Shown here: piece after piece, positions 1 to 6,966 of the stretch | How positions within the stretch are numbered: the first letter of the stretch is position 1 | Layout: each line of letters opens with the position of its first letter | DNA from: Ruoffia tabacinasalis | GTDB taxonomy: Bacteria; Bacillota; Bacilli; Lactobacillales; Aerococcaceae | Direction of reading: 5' to 3' | DNA: 37,516 nucleotides | Assembly: GCF_042652985.1 (NCBI RefSeq) | Contig: NZ_JBHSHQ010000062.1 | Location: 1-37,516 of the forward strand | The notes under the pieces: model-generated | Database searches by the model: none | What the model was told of the DNA's origin: nothing | What the model saw: the letters and a program-made list of their open reading frames with translations, nothing else | Translations under genes and position numbers: made by a program

Positions 1-70
1 CTCCTGTTACTACTGCAGGGTGGTCCCTTTTTCAACAGCAAGGTGGTCCCTTTTTCAATTGACATATACA
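1..70. mobile_element. terminal end of an IS21-like insertion sequence (partial)
   Basis: Two copies of the 17-bp sequence GGTGGTCCCTTTTTCAA lie at 19-35 and 42-58, 23 bp apart. On the minus strand the element would begin TGTATATGTC at position 70, exactly where the tsaB reading frame loses its homology. A TG-starting tip followed by closely spaced internal direct repeats is typical of IS21-family ends. No transposase gene is in view because the element continues beyond the window. The family call is inferred from end structure only. Confidence 0.6.
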
Positions 71-238
71 ATCGGCTTGCTTTAAAATATTTTCAACCGC
101 AGGTGCGAGTGTCTGACCGTGCTGACGCTTGCCCAAGGTTGTGGTTGAGGCTTTTATAGTAAAATCCGTCGGCTGCTCGCCCTCAGCTAAAGCCACTGAC
201 AGCGCCTTTGTTGAAGAATCAAATGTAATGAATTTCAT
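32..238 (-). pseudogene. tsaB: tsaB, tRNA t6A biosynthesis protein, 5' fragment cut by an IS
   Basis: The first 56 residues (MKFITFDSSTKALSVALAEG at the N-terminus, then HGQTLAPAVENILKQAD) match the start of TsaB, the ASKHA-fold partner of TsaD in threonylcarbamoyl-adenosine synthesis on ANN-decoding tRNAs. TsaB is normally about 230 residues. Here the frame passes at position 70 into IS sequence, adds 12 foreign residues (CICQLKKGPPCC) and stops at 32. The ATG at 238 has a good Shine-Dalgarno (AAAGGAGG, 5 nt upstream), so the 5' end is intact. The rest could lie beyond the IS. tsaB is essential in many bacteria, so the break is odd: either a second copy exists, the truncation is tolerated, or the contig joins a mixed population. 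Confidence 0.75.
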
Positions 239-330
239 AATAACCTCCTTTAATCAATTTACGTGCATTCATATTATCATAATTCAGTCGCTCGTTCCAT
301 AATACGGGGTGAAATATGGGTTGGATATGA

Positions 331-490
331 GCTTGCGGGGCGTCGTGAGATGGTTCGACGGACCGCAAATCAGTTTCCGGAGCGTCGCGAGGTGGCACGA
401 CGTACCGCATCGGCGAATACGTAGCGTCGTGCCGGCCCGCGACGCTACGCAAGTCAATTTCCGGTACGTCGCGCGGCTTCACGACGCCCT
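331..490. repeat. array A: four 42-bp hairpin repeats
   Basis: The core CGTCG(T/C)G occurs at 341, 383, 425 and 467, exactly 42 bp apart. Each core is followed after 6-7 variable bases by a complementary CACGACG-like arm, giving a GC-rich hairpin. Between hairpins lie weaker dyads of the form CCGCAAA...TTTCCGG. The left edge reads GCTTGCGGGGCGTCGTG. The right edge ends at CACGACGCCC and abuts the stop codon of the NERD gene (489-491), so in the minus-strand transcript the array is the immediate 3' UTR. It fills most of the gap between that gene and tsaB. The array is visibly GC-richer than its surroundings. Confidence 0.9.
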
Positions 491-1457
491 ATTTTGAATA
501 ATATCTAAATTCCTCACCTTTAAAAGCAAACTCCATTCGCTTAGCTGGATTAAGATAAATTGATGCTCTTCCTTTTGAATTTAGCTCAAAATAATTCAGC
601 AAGGTACGCTTAATAATATACTCCAGACTTGGTTCGCCGATAAATTCAGTCACCGCATTTTTCGTCAGTGGCCGATCATGATACAAGACGCCGTAATCAC
701 AAATCGTGCGCAGAACCGCTCTCTGCTTTGGTTCTTGGTGCCCGCAATTTTTACACAAAATGTGATAGCGTCTTGATTTCACATCTACTCGCCAGCTATC
801 ACAATTTTCACACAGGATACCTCTCCGCGCTAAAGCGCGCAATTTCTTGTCCATCACCTCACTGACTAAATGCCCTTCAGTTGCTTTGCTCATTAAGTAC
901 TTTGCGACTTCTTTCGGATTCATCGAGCCTCCTCGGCTATCTTCAACCACTTTTTTCAAATATGATCGCAGTTCCCACCGCATTAAATAGGGGCTGACAT
1001 TTTCCTGGTCGAAAATTTTAACCGTATCGTCCTCATTGATAAACACCAGTTGCGATTCCATCGGCAAATACAGTCCATCATTTTGAATAATTTCCTCAAA
1101 TATTTCTCCCGCTCGTTTGACTTGGGTAAAGAAATTGCGTGACAGTCGCTCACCTTTTCGGTACCAAAAGCCTTCTTTATAAGTATATTCGCTCAATAAA
1201 TTTTTCACTTCAAATCGGTAAATCGCGTGTTCAGTAATTAAAACCGAATCAATTTGAGTAAATTTATAAGGCAATTTATAGAAAATGTCATTGAGTAATA
1301 CAAAATGTTCGGGGAGATTTTCCCTCAGTATCTTAATAAAATCTAAGTGCCCTTCATAACCGACTTGTTGTCTGGCTAGTCTGTTTTTGACAGAAGTCGG
1401 TAGTTCGCATCTTTCATTTAAGCATTCATAAAATTGCAATTCAAACGGTTTGTCCAT
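489..1457 (-). CDS. NERD (nuclease-related) domain protein with a C-terminal zinc ribbon
   Basis: This 322-residue protein has no signal peptide or membrane segment. Residues about 34-125 match the NERD domain: GYEGHLDF (33-40), then QID (D70) and FEVKN (E83, K85), the D...ExK pattern of a restriction-endonuclease-like core. Residues C216, C219, C235 and C238 form a CxxC...CxxC zinc-ribbon-like motif. NERD proteins are suspected DNA-processing or nuclease proteins with mostly unknown substrates. The ATG at 1457 has a strong Shine-Dalgarno (GGAGG). The gene stands alone and is flanked by array B upstream and array A directly after its stop codon. I infer a nucleic-acid role but cannot name a function. 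Confidence 0.75.
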   Translation of the reverse strand: MDKPFELQFYECLNERCELPTSVKNRLARQQVGYEGHLDFIKILRENLPEHFVLLNDIFYKLPYKFTQIDSVLITEHAIYRFEVKNLLSEYTYKEGFWYRKGERLSRNFFTQVKRAGEIFEEIIQNDGLYLPMESQLVFINEDDTVKIFDQENVSPYLMRWELRSYLKKVVEDSRGGSMNPKEVAKYLMSKATEGHLVSEVMDKKLRALARRGILCENCDSWRVDVKSRRYHILCKNCGHQEPKQRAVLRTICDYGVLYHDRPLTKNAVTEFIGEPSLEYIIKRTLLNYFELNSKGRASIYLNPAKRMEFAFKGEEFRYYSK

Positions 1458-1561
1458 GTGTTTACCTCCAGTATATTTTTCTACTATATATACATACGTA
1501 AAAAATGGGCATTTCCATTATTTTATTTGCAGATTTTTGAAAATAATTTGGTTTGGGCTGG

Positions 1562-1725
1562 TTAAGGTGCGTCGTGAGCAGTCGCGACGGACCGCAAATC
1601 GGTTTCCGGAGCGTCGTGCTCAAGTACGACGTACCGTATTTGCAAATGCGGAGTGTCGTGAGTCAAAACGACGCTACGCAAGTCAATTTACGGAGTGTCG
1701 TGCCGGTTCACGACGCCCCGCAAGC
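1562..1725. repeat. array B: four 42-bp hairpin repeats
   Basis: Hairpin cores start at 1570, 1612, 1654 and 1696, exactly 42 bp apart, with complementary arms after short variable loops. The last unit reads TGTCGTG-CCGGTT-CACGACG. Unit for unit the array follows array A: the junction between units 1 and 2 contains GGACCGCAAATC in both, and that between units 3 and 4 contains GACGCTACGCAAGTCAATTT in both. The loops differ. The right edge CACGACGCCCCGCAAGC is the exact inverse complement of the left edge of array A. In the minus-strand direction it lies just beyond the terminator of the thioesterase gene and upstream of the NERD gene. Confidence 0.9.
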
Positions 1726-1726
1726 A

Positions 1727-1757
1727 AATAAAAAAGCCAAAGCAGTTGTGCTTTGAC
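1727..1757 (-). terminator. rho-independent terminator of the rbsK-thioesterase unit
   Basis: On the minus strand CAAAGCA-CAAC-TGCTTTG forms a 7-bp stem with a 4-nt loop, followed by GCTTTTTTATTT. It sits 10 bp after the thioesterase stop codon and directly before array B. Confidence 0.85.
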
Positions 1758-1766
1758 TCTATTTTC

Positions 1767-2273
1767 TTATCCCCAAGGGAATTCAATTGAAATATTTTCT
1801 TGAAACTCACGATCTGCCAGGCGATCTTCTGAACGTTTCTTACGACGCTCAGCGTAACCTTTCATTATGTAGCGCTCTTCTTCAGTCTCCGCTTCAAGTT
1901 GCGGGATGTCTGGCGCATTTTCGTCCACGACCACAAATGTTAAAAAGGCTGTGGCAGCTAAATAGCGTTCGCCGGTCGCTAGATCCTCTCCGATGACTTT
2001 CGCGAAAATTTCTGCTGAGCGTTTGCCAACACCCGAGACGATCGTTTCGATGCACACCGAATTCGATACGGGTAACGGTTTAATAAAATTCAAAACATCC
2101 ATCGATGCAGTTACACCAAGAGAACGCGTATGTCTTGTGAAACTAATCGCTGATACGTTATCAATCATGCGCATTAAATTTCCTCCGTAAAGCGTGTTGT
2201 GACGGTTCCCGTCGCCAGGCATAATCAAGTGCGTCTGCACCACACGTGAGTCACTTACTTTTTTAATTGTCAT
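1767..2273 (-). CDS. acyl-CoA thioesterase, hotdog fold (YkhA-like)
   Basis: This 168-residue cytoplasmic protein hydrolyses acyl-CoA thioesters by family inference. The N-terminal part has the features of the YkhA/YciA-type acyl-CoA hydrolases: VVQTHLIMPGDGNRHNTLYGG followed by LMRMIDNVSAISFTRH, and later a second hotdog segment (ATAFLTFVVVDE). The start is the ATG at 2273, not an in-frame ATG 24 bp upstream, because GGAGGAG sits 8 nt before it and the family begins here. Its ATG shares one base with the ribokinase stop codon (TAATG), so the two genes are translationally coupled. The C-terminal tail is highly charged. Why a ribokinase and a thioesterase share an operon is unclear. Confidence 0.85.
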   Translation of the reverse strand: MTIKKVSDSRVVQTHLIMPGDGNRHNTLYGGNLMRMIDNVSAISFTRHTRSLGVTASMDVLNFIKPLPVSNSVCIETIVSGVGKRSAEIFAKVIGEDLATGERYLAATAFLTFVVVDENAPDIPQLEAETEEERYIMKGYAERRKKRSEDRLADREFQENISIEFPWG

Positions 2274-3184
2274 TATTTTTCTCCTCCAAATTTCCATTTT
2301 GTGTTAAATTCTTTATGTTCTCGCATTATTTCTAAGGTCGGCATCCCTGCTTGGGCGCCTTTTTTAGTGATTGAAAGCGAGCCAGCTAAATTCGCAAACT
2401 GCACACTCTCTTCTAAAGCCAAGCCTGAAGCTAATCCAAACGCTAGCGCCCCATTGAATGTGTCACCCGCTCCAGTTGTGTCGACCACGTCCGGCACATC
2501 AACCGCCGGAATCCACTGATGTGATTTTCCGTCGAAGAAGACCGCTCCTTCAGCTCCTAAAGTGACGATCATTTTATTAGGATATTTTTGTAAAATATTT
2601 TCCATAGTCTCCTCGGGAAATAGCACCTTGACCTCGGATTCGTTCGGAGTGAGATAGTCTACTTTAGCAATGTAAGCTTCGCTCATTTCACGTGCGGGTG
2701 CAGGGTTGAGTATAATTGGCGTATCAACTTCATTACACATATCAATTAATTGCTCGATCGTCTCTACTGGCGTTTCATTTTGAACAAGCACAATGTCAAA
2801 ACTTTTCACGAGCTCTTTTGAAATGTCTTCCGGCTTGACCTCGTCATTTGCACCAGCAACGTAAATAATCGAGTTGTCTCGCTCAACTAAAGTGATGATC
2901 GCCGATCCGGAAGGCACACCGCTCACATTTTGAACTGCGTCTGTATTTATGTTTTCATTTTGTAAATTTGTCACTAAATGCTCCGCGAACTCGTCATCGC
3001 CAACTGCGCCAATCATTGATACATCGGCACCTAAACGCGCGGTCGCCACTGCTTGGTTCGCACCTTTGCCGCCAAAACTTGTTTCAAATGAATCACCAAA
3101 AACCGTCTCACCTTGCTCAGGCCGGCGACTCGCCTCTACGACAAAATCCGTGGAAATACTGCCAACTACCCCTATTCTTACCAT
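2273..3184 (-). CDS. rbsK: ribokinase (PfkB family)
   Basis: At 303 residues this is full length for ribokinase, which phosphorylates D-ribose to ribose 5-phosphate with ATP in the cytoplasm. The substrate signature GGKGANQAVA lies at 38-47, the NPAPA segment near 160-164, LTPNESE at 178-184, TLGAEGA at 208-214, and the PfkB signature DTTGAGDTFNGA at 235-246 with catalytic base D241. The start codon follows an AGAGAGG site. No ribose transporter, rbsD or rbsR is adjacent, so the sugar must enter by another route or the enzyme salvages nucleoside ribose. It is coupled to the downstream thioesterase by a 1-nt overlap. Confidence 0.92.
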   Translation of the reverse strand: MVRIGVVGSISTDFVVEASRRPEQGETVFGDSFETSFGGKGANQAVATARLGADVSMIGAVGDDEFAEHLVTNLQNENINTDAVQNVSGVPSGSAIITLVERDNSIIYVAGANDEVKPEDISKELVKSFDIVLVQNETPVETIEQLIDMCNEVDTPIILNPAPAREMSEAYIAKVDYLTPNESEVKVLFPEETMENILQKYPNKMIVTLGAEGAVFFDGKSHQWIPAVDVPDVVDTTGAGDTFNGALAFGLASGLALEESVQFANLAGSLSITKKGAQAGMPTLEIMREHKEFNTKWKFGGEK

Positions 3185-3216
3185 ATAAAAACCTCTCTAA
3201 CTTGCATTCTATACCT

Positions 3217-3225
3217 ATTATACCA
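3217..3225 (-). promoter_or_regulatory. extended -10 promoter of rbsK
   Basis: On the minus strand TGGTATAAT is an extended -10 element about 35 bp upstream of the rbsK start. No good -35 is visible, as is common for extended -10 promoters. Confidence 0.6.
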
Positions 3226-3281
3226 AGTATTGCGGAAAAATATACGCCCAGTGCCTCGGAAAATAGAATATGACGACATGG

Positions 3282-3480
3282 TGCGGTGCATCGTGAACTC
3301 CCACGACGGTCCGAAAATGAGCTTGCGGGGCGTGGTGCTAACTCACGACACTCCGGAAACGAATTTGCGGACTGTCGAGCCAATTCACGACGCTACGGAA
3401 ACGAATTTGCGGACTGTCGAGCCAACTCACGACGCTACGGAAACGAATTTGCGGACTGTCGAGCCAACTCACGACGGCCC
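3282..3480. repeat. array C: five 42-bp hairpin repeats
   Basis: Unit cores start at 3289, 3331, 3373, 3415 and 3457, exactly 42 bp apart. The last three units are nearly identical (GCGGACTGTCGAGCCAAYTC, then ACGACG), differing by a T/C in the loop, which points to recent tandem duplication. Unit 2 begins with GCTTGCGGGGCGTGGTG, nearly the left edge of array A. The array lies between the rbsK promoter and the terminator of the DUF1275 gene, again in an intergenic space just past a terminator. Stems are more degraded than in A and B (TGTCGAG against CACGACG). Confidence 0.9.
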
Positions 3481-3494
3481 ACAACGCCAAACCC

Positions 3495-3524
3495 AAATAA
3501 AAAAGACCTACATTCGCAGGTCTT
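3495..3524 (-). terminator. terminator of the DUF1275 membrane protein gene
   Basis: On the minus strand AAGACCT...AGGTCTT forms a stem followed by TTTTTTATTT. It begins 5 bp after the stop codon at 3530. Confidence 0.85.
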
Positions 3525-3529
3525 CCTCA

Positions 3530-4207
3530 CTACTCCTCTTCCAAACTATCTTTAATCATCTCTTCTTTTAAGGTGAAATAATATAAGCCAATCGCAATAT
3601 CAATCACGGCTGCGATCAATAGCACATTCCAATTTGTGTATAGATGAATGGCTGTCGCTGATACAGCGCCGATTAAGAAGCACAACAGATTCACAATGTG
3701 AAAGCGCAGTTTCCAGCGGTCTTCGGTTCCACCTCGGAGATTGCGTCCCAGCTCCACACCAATATCAGTCACTGTTCCAGTTAATATTGTTGTTCGAATG
3801 ACCAAACCTTTATAAAAGACGAACATCCCATTTTGTAGGCCGAAACTAAAGGAAATATAAATAAGGAAATAGACTGATTGATAACCAAACCAGTTGAACA
3901 GTAATAAAATGACACCCATAATGATTAAATAATTTCCGTAATTTAATCGTGGTTGAAACCGGTCAGTTGGATAAAAATACCCTCCAACAGTTGCCCCTAC
4001 TAAAAAACTGATCGACATGGAGGCCATATTTAACATCACATCATAATCTCCATGCGCAAACAGGATAGCAACTTTAGTCAAATTACCAGTATGTCCAGCA
4101 ACTGATTGAGCAAACAATAAGAGCACCATCACATTCAGATAGCCGGCTATGAAGCGAAGCAGTAATATCCAAATTGCCATCTTATAATTTATCTTATGCC
4201 TTTCCAT
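3530..4207 (-). CDS. DUF1275 (YoaK-like) integral membrane protein
   Basis: This 225-residue protein is mostly hydrophobic, with about six predicted membrane segments (near 12-32, 60-80, 92-108, 112-130, 172-190, 193-213). Family signatures are GHTGNLT (38-44), the SFSFGLQNGM segment and ILTGTVTDIG. The family has no agreed function; some annotations suggest transport. The C-terminus ends in an acidic tail (DSLEEE). The ATG at 4207 has only a weak Shine-Dalgarno (GAGAGC). No clear promoter is visible in the decayed ROK sequence immediately upstream, so expression may be low. Confidence 0.82.
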   Translation of the reverse strand: MERHKINYKMAIWILLLRFIAGYLNVMVLLLFAQSVAGHTGNLTKVAILFAHGDYDVMLNMASMSISFLVGATVGGYFYPTDRFQPRLNYGNYLIIMGVILLLFNWFGYQSVYFLIYISFSFGLQNGMFVFYKGLVIRTTILTGTVTDIGVELGRNLRGGTEDRWKLRFHIVNLLCFLIGAVSATAIHLYTNWNVLLIAAVIDIAIGLYYFTLKEEMIKDSLEEE

Positions 4208-4221
4208 TCTGCTCTCGCTTT

Positions 4222-4772
4222 AGATAAAGTAACGATTGTAATTCACTGCGGCTCCCAGTAAATTCGCATCAATTCTTGGACATTGGCTCAATTTCAGATT
4301 CGCCGTTTCGGTCTAAAATCATTTTAACCCGTAAAGCGATTCCTTCGACAATATTTTCCCGCACAGAAATGCCGCCTCCGAGCGCAATTAATTCGGATTG
4401 ATAATCACAGATAAATTATAAATCCCACGCAAGAAAGCTCATAAAGCCATCGTTAATTTCTAAAGCATTTGAATTACCCGCTATAGCGATTTCAAATAGT
4501 TCAAGACCGTCTTTAATCTGTGCCTCAGCTTGGTTGGCTTTATTATGTTTTTTAATTTGGGAATACGTTCATGCGGCCTTACTTAATGTTGTTTCCGAAT
4601 CCATTAACATATAGCCAAATTCGCCCGCAAATAAGTTTCGCCCTCTTACAGTTGCCTATTCATTGCGACAGCTCCACCAATATCAAAAACTAATACACTC
4701 ACTTCATCGGGCCTATCTTCTTGATAACACTTTTCTAAATCATTCTAAAACTGAGGCCCCTATTAGTCAATA
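4222..4772 (-). pseudogene. decayed ROK-family sugar kinase (glucokinase-like)
   Basis: No intact frame exists here, but minus-strand pieces in different frames line up with a ROK kinase in order: LVFDIGG near 4690, LFAGEFGYMLMD near 4610, a linker with QIKDGLELFEIAIAGNSNAL near 4500, LIALGGGISVRENIVEGI near 4380-4330, and a C-terminal INANLLGAA-like stretch (RIDANLLGAA) near 4270. They are split by stops and frameshifts. The N-terminal phosphate-binding part is short or missing. I read this as an old inactivated gene lying between the DUF1801 and DUF1275 genes. Confidence 0.75.
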
Positions 4773-4773
4773 C

Positions 4774-4802
4774 AAAAAAGACGCCAATCCTCGTTTAGCG
4801 CC
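4774..4802 (-). terminator. probable terminator overlapping the DUF1801 stop codon
   Basis: On the minus strand GGCGCT (4802-4797) and GGCGTC (4785-4780) pair through Watson-Crick and two G-U pairs, followed by TTTTTTG. The stem starts within the last codons of the gene. The stem is short, so confidence is moderate. Confidence 0.5.
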
Positions 4803-5163
4803 AAAATTTTGTGTAACCGGCTTTGTCTTTGAGGTTGTATTTTATCAAGGTGTCAATTAATGAAAAGGGGGTTGGATCAGTCCACTTGATGCGAATAATA
4901 TTATTCGTATGGCTGAGGCCAAGGGCCTTAATCTCTTCTTTAAACTCTTTGATTGGCTTCACTTCAGGCGCTAGGGAAATATGTCCCTTCGAATGGCTAA
5001 AACCGATTATATATGTGCCCTCATTTGTAAACATTGGTTGATTCCACGCAATTCGCGTATTTAAATTTGGATAATGCTCTTTAACCCAGACTAGCATTTC
5101 AGTCAGCTTCTCTTTATGCTCAGGGTCTCCCATGGCATTCAAGTATTCTTCAAATGTTTCCAC
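4795..5163 (-). CDS. DUF1801 / YdhG-type frataxin-like protein
   Basis: This 122-residue cytoplasmic protein has the DUF1801 layout: an N-terminal helix (FEEYLNAM, then VKEHYPNLNTRIAWNQPMF at about 27-45), the central GTYIIGFSHSKGHISLAPE, and a C-terminal IRIKW segment. Bacillus YdhG/Fra, of the same superfamily, acts as an iron chaperone for heme and Fe-S synthesis. Whether this protein does so is inference. The GTG at 5163 is the start because AAGGAG lies 7 nt upstream. It is a single-gene unit. Confidence 0.78.
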   Translation of the reverse strand: METFEEYLNAMGDPEHKEKLTEMLVWVKEHYPNLNTRIAWNQPMFTNEGTYIIGFSHSKGHISLAPEVKPIKEFKEEIKALGLSHTNNIIRIKWTDPTPFSLIDTLIKYNLKDKAGYTKFWR

Positions 5164-5255
5164 ACCACCACTCCTTGATATCTCTATAGATTAAGTATAC
5201 TACAATGTGCTCTGATTTAATAAGTATAACCTTTATATATGAACGAGTAATATAA

Positions 5256-5302
5256 TGAAAAACAACCCACCAACATTAAAAAAATGTTAGTAGGTTACTT
5301 GA
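5256..5302 (-). terminator. terminator of cstA
   Basis: Arms at 5264-5277 and 5283-5296 form a 14-bp stem in the minus-strand RNA with two G-U pairs, followed by GTTTTTC. In the opposite RNA the same positions would be A-C mismatches, so it is oriented for cstA. Confidence 0.85.
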
Positions 5303-5320
5303 GTTTGTAATATATACTAT

Positions 5321-6802
5321 CTACGCTTCCCCCGATGAGAAGGTTCCAATTGGCAAGTGGTCGTTGACGATTTCTGAGTTTTCGTCCAGAGTACTGATCT
5401 GTTTAGTTCCTGCTTTCGCTAAGTACCAAAGGATGATCACGGATACGACTAAACTGACAATATATGTCACTGGTGTTAAGCCTAGATTAAAGCCGATTGG
5501 CTCACTTATGATATACACTAGCACGGCATATAACATGAAGGCACCTGGCACTAGAGCAACAATATAGTTTCGATTTTTCAATCTTAAGTAACGTGTCGCA
5601 ACAAATAATGCAATTACGGCTGTCACTTGGTTTGCCCAGTTAAAGTAGCGCCATAGTAAATTGAAGTCTACTAAAGTAAGCATGAATGATACAGCGAAAA
5701 TTGGAATAGTTAACATTAAGACTTTCTTAGCTGTATCTTGTTTCACATTGATGTAGTCCGCGATAATTCCGCGTAAGCTTCGGAAAGCTGATAGACCCGA
5801 TGAAATTGGAAGAACAATCACACCAAGGATGGCTAAGGTCCCAAAGACATTACCTAATAACATCACTGATACTTCGTTCACAACTGCCGATGGTGTTCCT
5901 GAATTTATTAAGGCATTTAACGTTCCTGCATCGAATAAACTCATTGAAGCCGCTGCCCAAATCATTGCGATAACACCTTCTGCAATCATCATCCCGTAGA
6001 AAATGTAACGACCTTGTGATTCTGAAGTCGTTGTACGTGATACCATCGGTGCTTGAGTTGCGTGGAATCCTGATAATGCCCCACATGAAATTGTAAAGAA
6101 AATCGCTGGGAACATTGGCACACCGTTATAGTTTTCTAAACGAATCGCTGATAAAGTTAACTCTGGCATTTGGTAATTTCCAAAGATTAATGTTAAACCA
6201 ATCGCAATCGTTGAGATAATTAAGATGGCTCCAAAGTATGGATATACTTTCCCCATCGCTTTATCAATGGGTAGTAACGTTGAGATAACATAGTAAGCAA
6301 AGATCAGCAGAGTAATAATTCCAATCGTTAAGAAATCAGGTGTTAAACTACTAATTAAGTTGGCAGGCGTTGTTACGAATACCGTTCCTACTAATAGGAG
6401 TAATACAATTGAGAATAGGTTTACGATATGTTTGAAGTTTTTACCTAAGTAACGACTGGCTAACTCTGGTAAGTGAGCACCATCATTACGTAAAGAAATC
6501 ATACCGATCATGTAATCGTGAACGGCTCCCCCGAAGATACAGCCGACAACAATCCATACATAAGCGATTGGCCCGTAGAGCGCTCCCATAATTGGACCAA
6601 AAATTGGCCCTGTCCCCGCAATATTTAATAATTGAATAATGGCATTTTTCGAACGAGACATTGGCACGAAATCCATGCCATCTTTTAATACTTCCGCAGG
6701 TGTTTTACGATCTGGAACAATTTGAAAGTTCTTTTCAATAAATTTTCCATAAGTAAAATACCCAATCACTAGTAAAGCAATACCACCTAATAAGGAAATC
6801 AT
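5321..6802 (-). CDS. cstA: CstA-family transporter (carbon starvation / pyruvate-type)
   Basis: This 493-residue polytopic membrane protein belongs to the CstA/BtsT family, whose members import pyruvate or peptides with protons. Conserved features are the N-terminal segment YGKFIEK, PMSRSKNAIIQLLNIAGTGP with IFGPIMGALYGP, VHDYMIGMISLRNDGAHLPE, and CGALSGFHATQAPMVSRTT in the middle. It is the shorter Gram-positive form. I chose the ATG at 6802 rather than a GTG at 6811: AAGGAG at 6812-6817 sits 8 nt from the ATG but touches the GTG. It lies downstream of a LytS/LytTR system and a probable LytTR site, which suggests control by pyruvate or a related signal. Confidence 0.9.
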   Translation of the reverse strand: MISLLGGIALLVIGYFTYGKFIEKNFQIVPDRKTPAEVLKDGMDFVPMSRSKNAIIQLLNIAGTGPIFGPIMGALYGPIAYVWIVVGCIFGGAVHDYMIGMISLRNDGAHLPELASRYLGKNFKHIVNLFSIVLLLLVGTVFVTTPANLISSLTPDFLTIGIITLLIFAYYVISTLLPIDKAMGKVYPYFGAILIISTIAIGLTLIFGNYQMPELTLSAIRLENYNGVPMFPAIFFTISCGALSGFHATQAPMVSRTTTSESQGRYIFYGMMIAEGVIAMIWAAASMSLFDAGTLNALINSGTPSAVVNEVSVMLLGNVFGTLAILGVIVLPISSGLSAFRSLRGIIADYINVKQDTAKKVLMLTIPIFAVSFMLTLVDFNLLWRYFNWANQVTAVIALFVATRYLRLKNRNYIVALVPGAFMLYAVLVYIISEPIGFNLGLTPVTYIVSLVVSVIILWYLAKAGTKQISTLDENSEIVNDHLPIGTFSSGEA

Positions 6803-6833
6803 CTTTTCCACTCCTTCTTTCTTTGTTAACTAA

Positions 6834-6904
6834 AATATACATTAAATAAGAAAGGATAGAGCAGTTTTGCGACCAAATGCACAAAATTTTAAATGAAATG
6901 CACA
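6834..6904 (-). promoter_or_regulatory. cstA promoter with a LytTR-type direct-repeat operator
   Basis: Two identical 9-bp repeats AAATGCACA at 6875-6883 and 6896-6904 are separated by 12 bp, so they recur at 21 bp. LytTR regulators such as AgrA bind 9-bp repeats with 12-bp spacing. Downstream on the minus strand a TATATT at 6834-6839 could be the -10. The position expected for the -35 (near 6857-6862) reads GCTCTA, a poor match, as expected for an activator-dependent promoter. Confidence 0.6.
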
Positions 6905-6913
6905 TCTCACTGT

Positions 6914-6927
6914 ATGAAGCGTTTACA
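6914..6927 (-). promoter_or_regulatory. possible cre (CcpA) site upstream of cstA
   Basis: The minus strand reads TGTAAACGCTTCAT, close to the cre consensus TGWAARCGYTWWCW with one clear deviation near the 3' end. It lies about 10 bp upstream of the LytTR repeats. Confidence 0.4.
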
Positions 6928-6966
6928 ATATCTATATAACAAGCCTCAAATATCTTTGAAAGCTTG

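Noticed and set aside
219..497. Open frames on both strands through array A
   Set aside because: 42 bp is 14 codons, so any frame without a stop in one unit stays open through the array. The frames overlap on opposite strands, lack Shine-Dalgarno sites and encode only Arg/Ser-rich 14-residue repeats.
1450..1756. Two plus-strand ORFs across array B
   Set aside because: Same periodicity artefact; they run antisense into gene promoters and have no family resemblance.
331..3480. Repeat arrays considered as CRISPR arrays
   Set aside because: The variable segments are only 6-7 nt loops, there are no spacer-sized unique sequences, and no cas genes are present.
3113..3571. Overlapping ORFs in three frames across array C and the rbsK 5' end
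   Set aside because: They are explained by the 42-bp period and by rbsK on the opposite strand.
4663..4860. Plus-strand ORF of 65 codons
   Set aside because: It is antisense to the decayed ROK kinase and the DUF1801 gene and has no supporting signals.
6803..6811. GTG start for cstA at 6811
   Set aside because: The Shine-Dalgarno touches this codon. The ATG at 6802 is spaced correctly.
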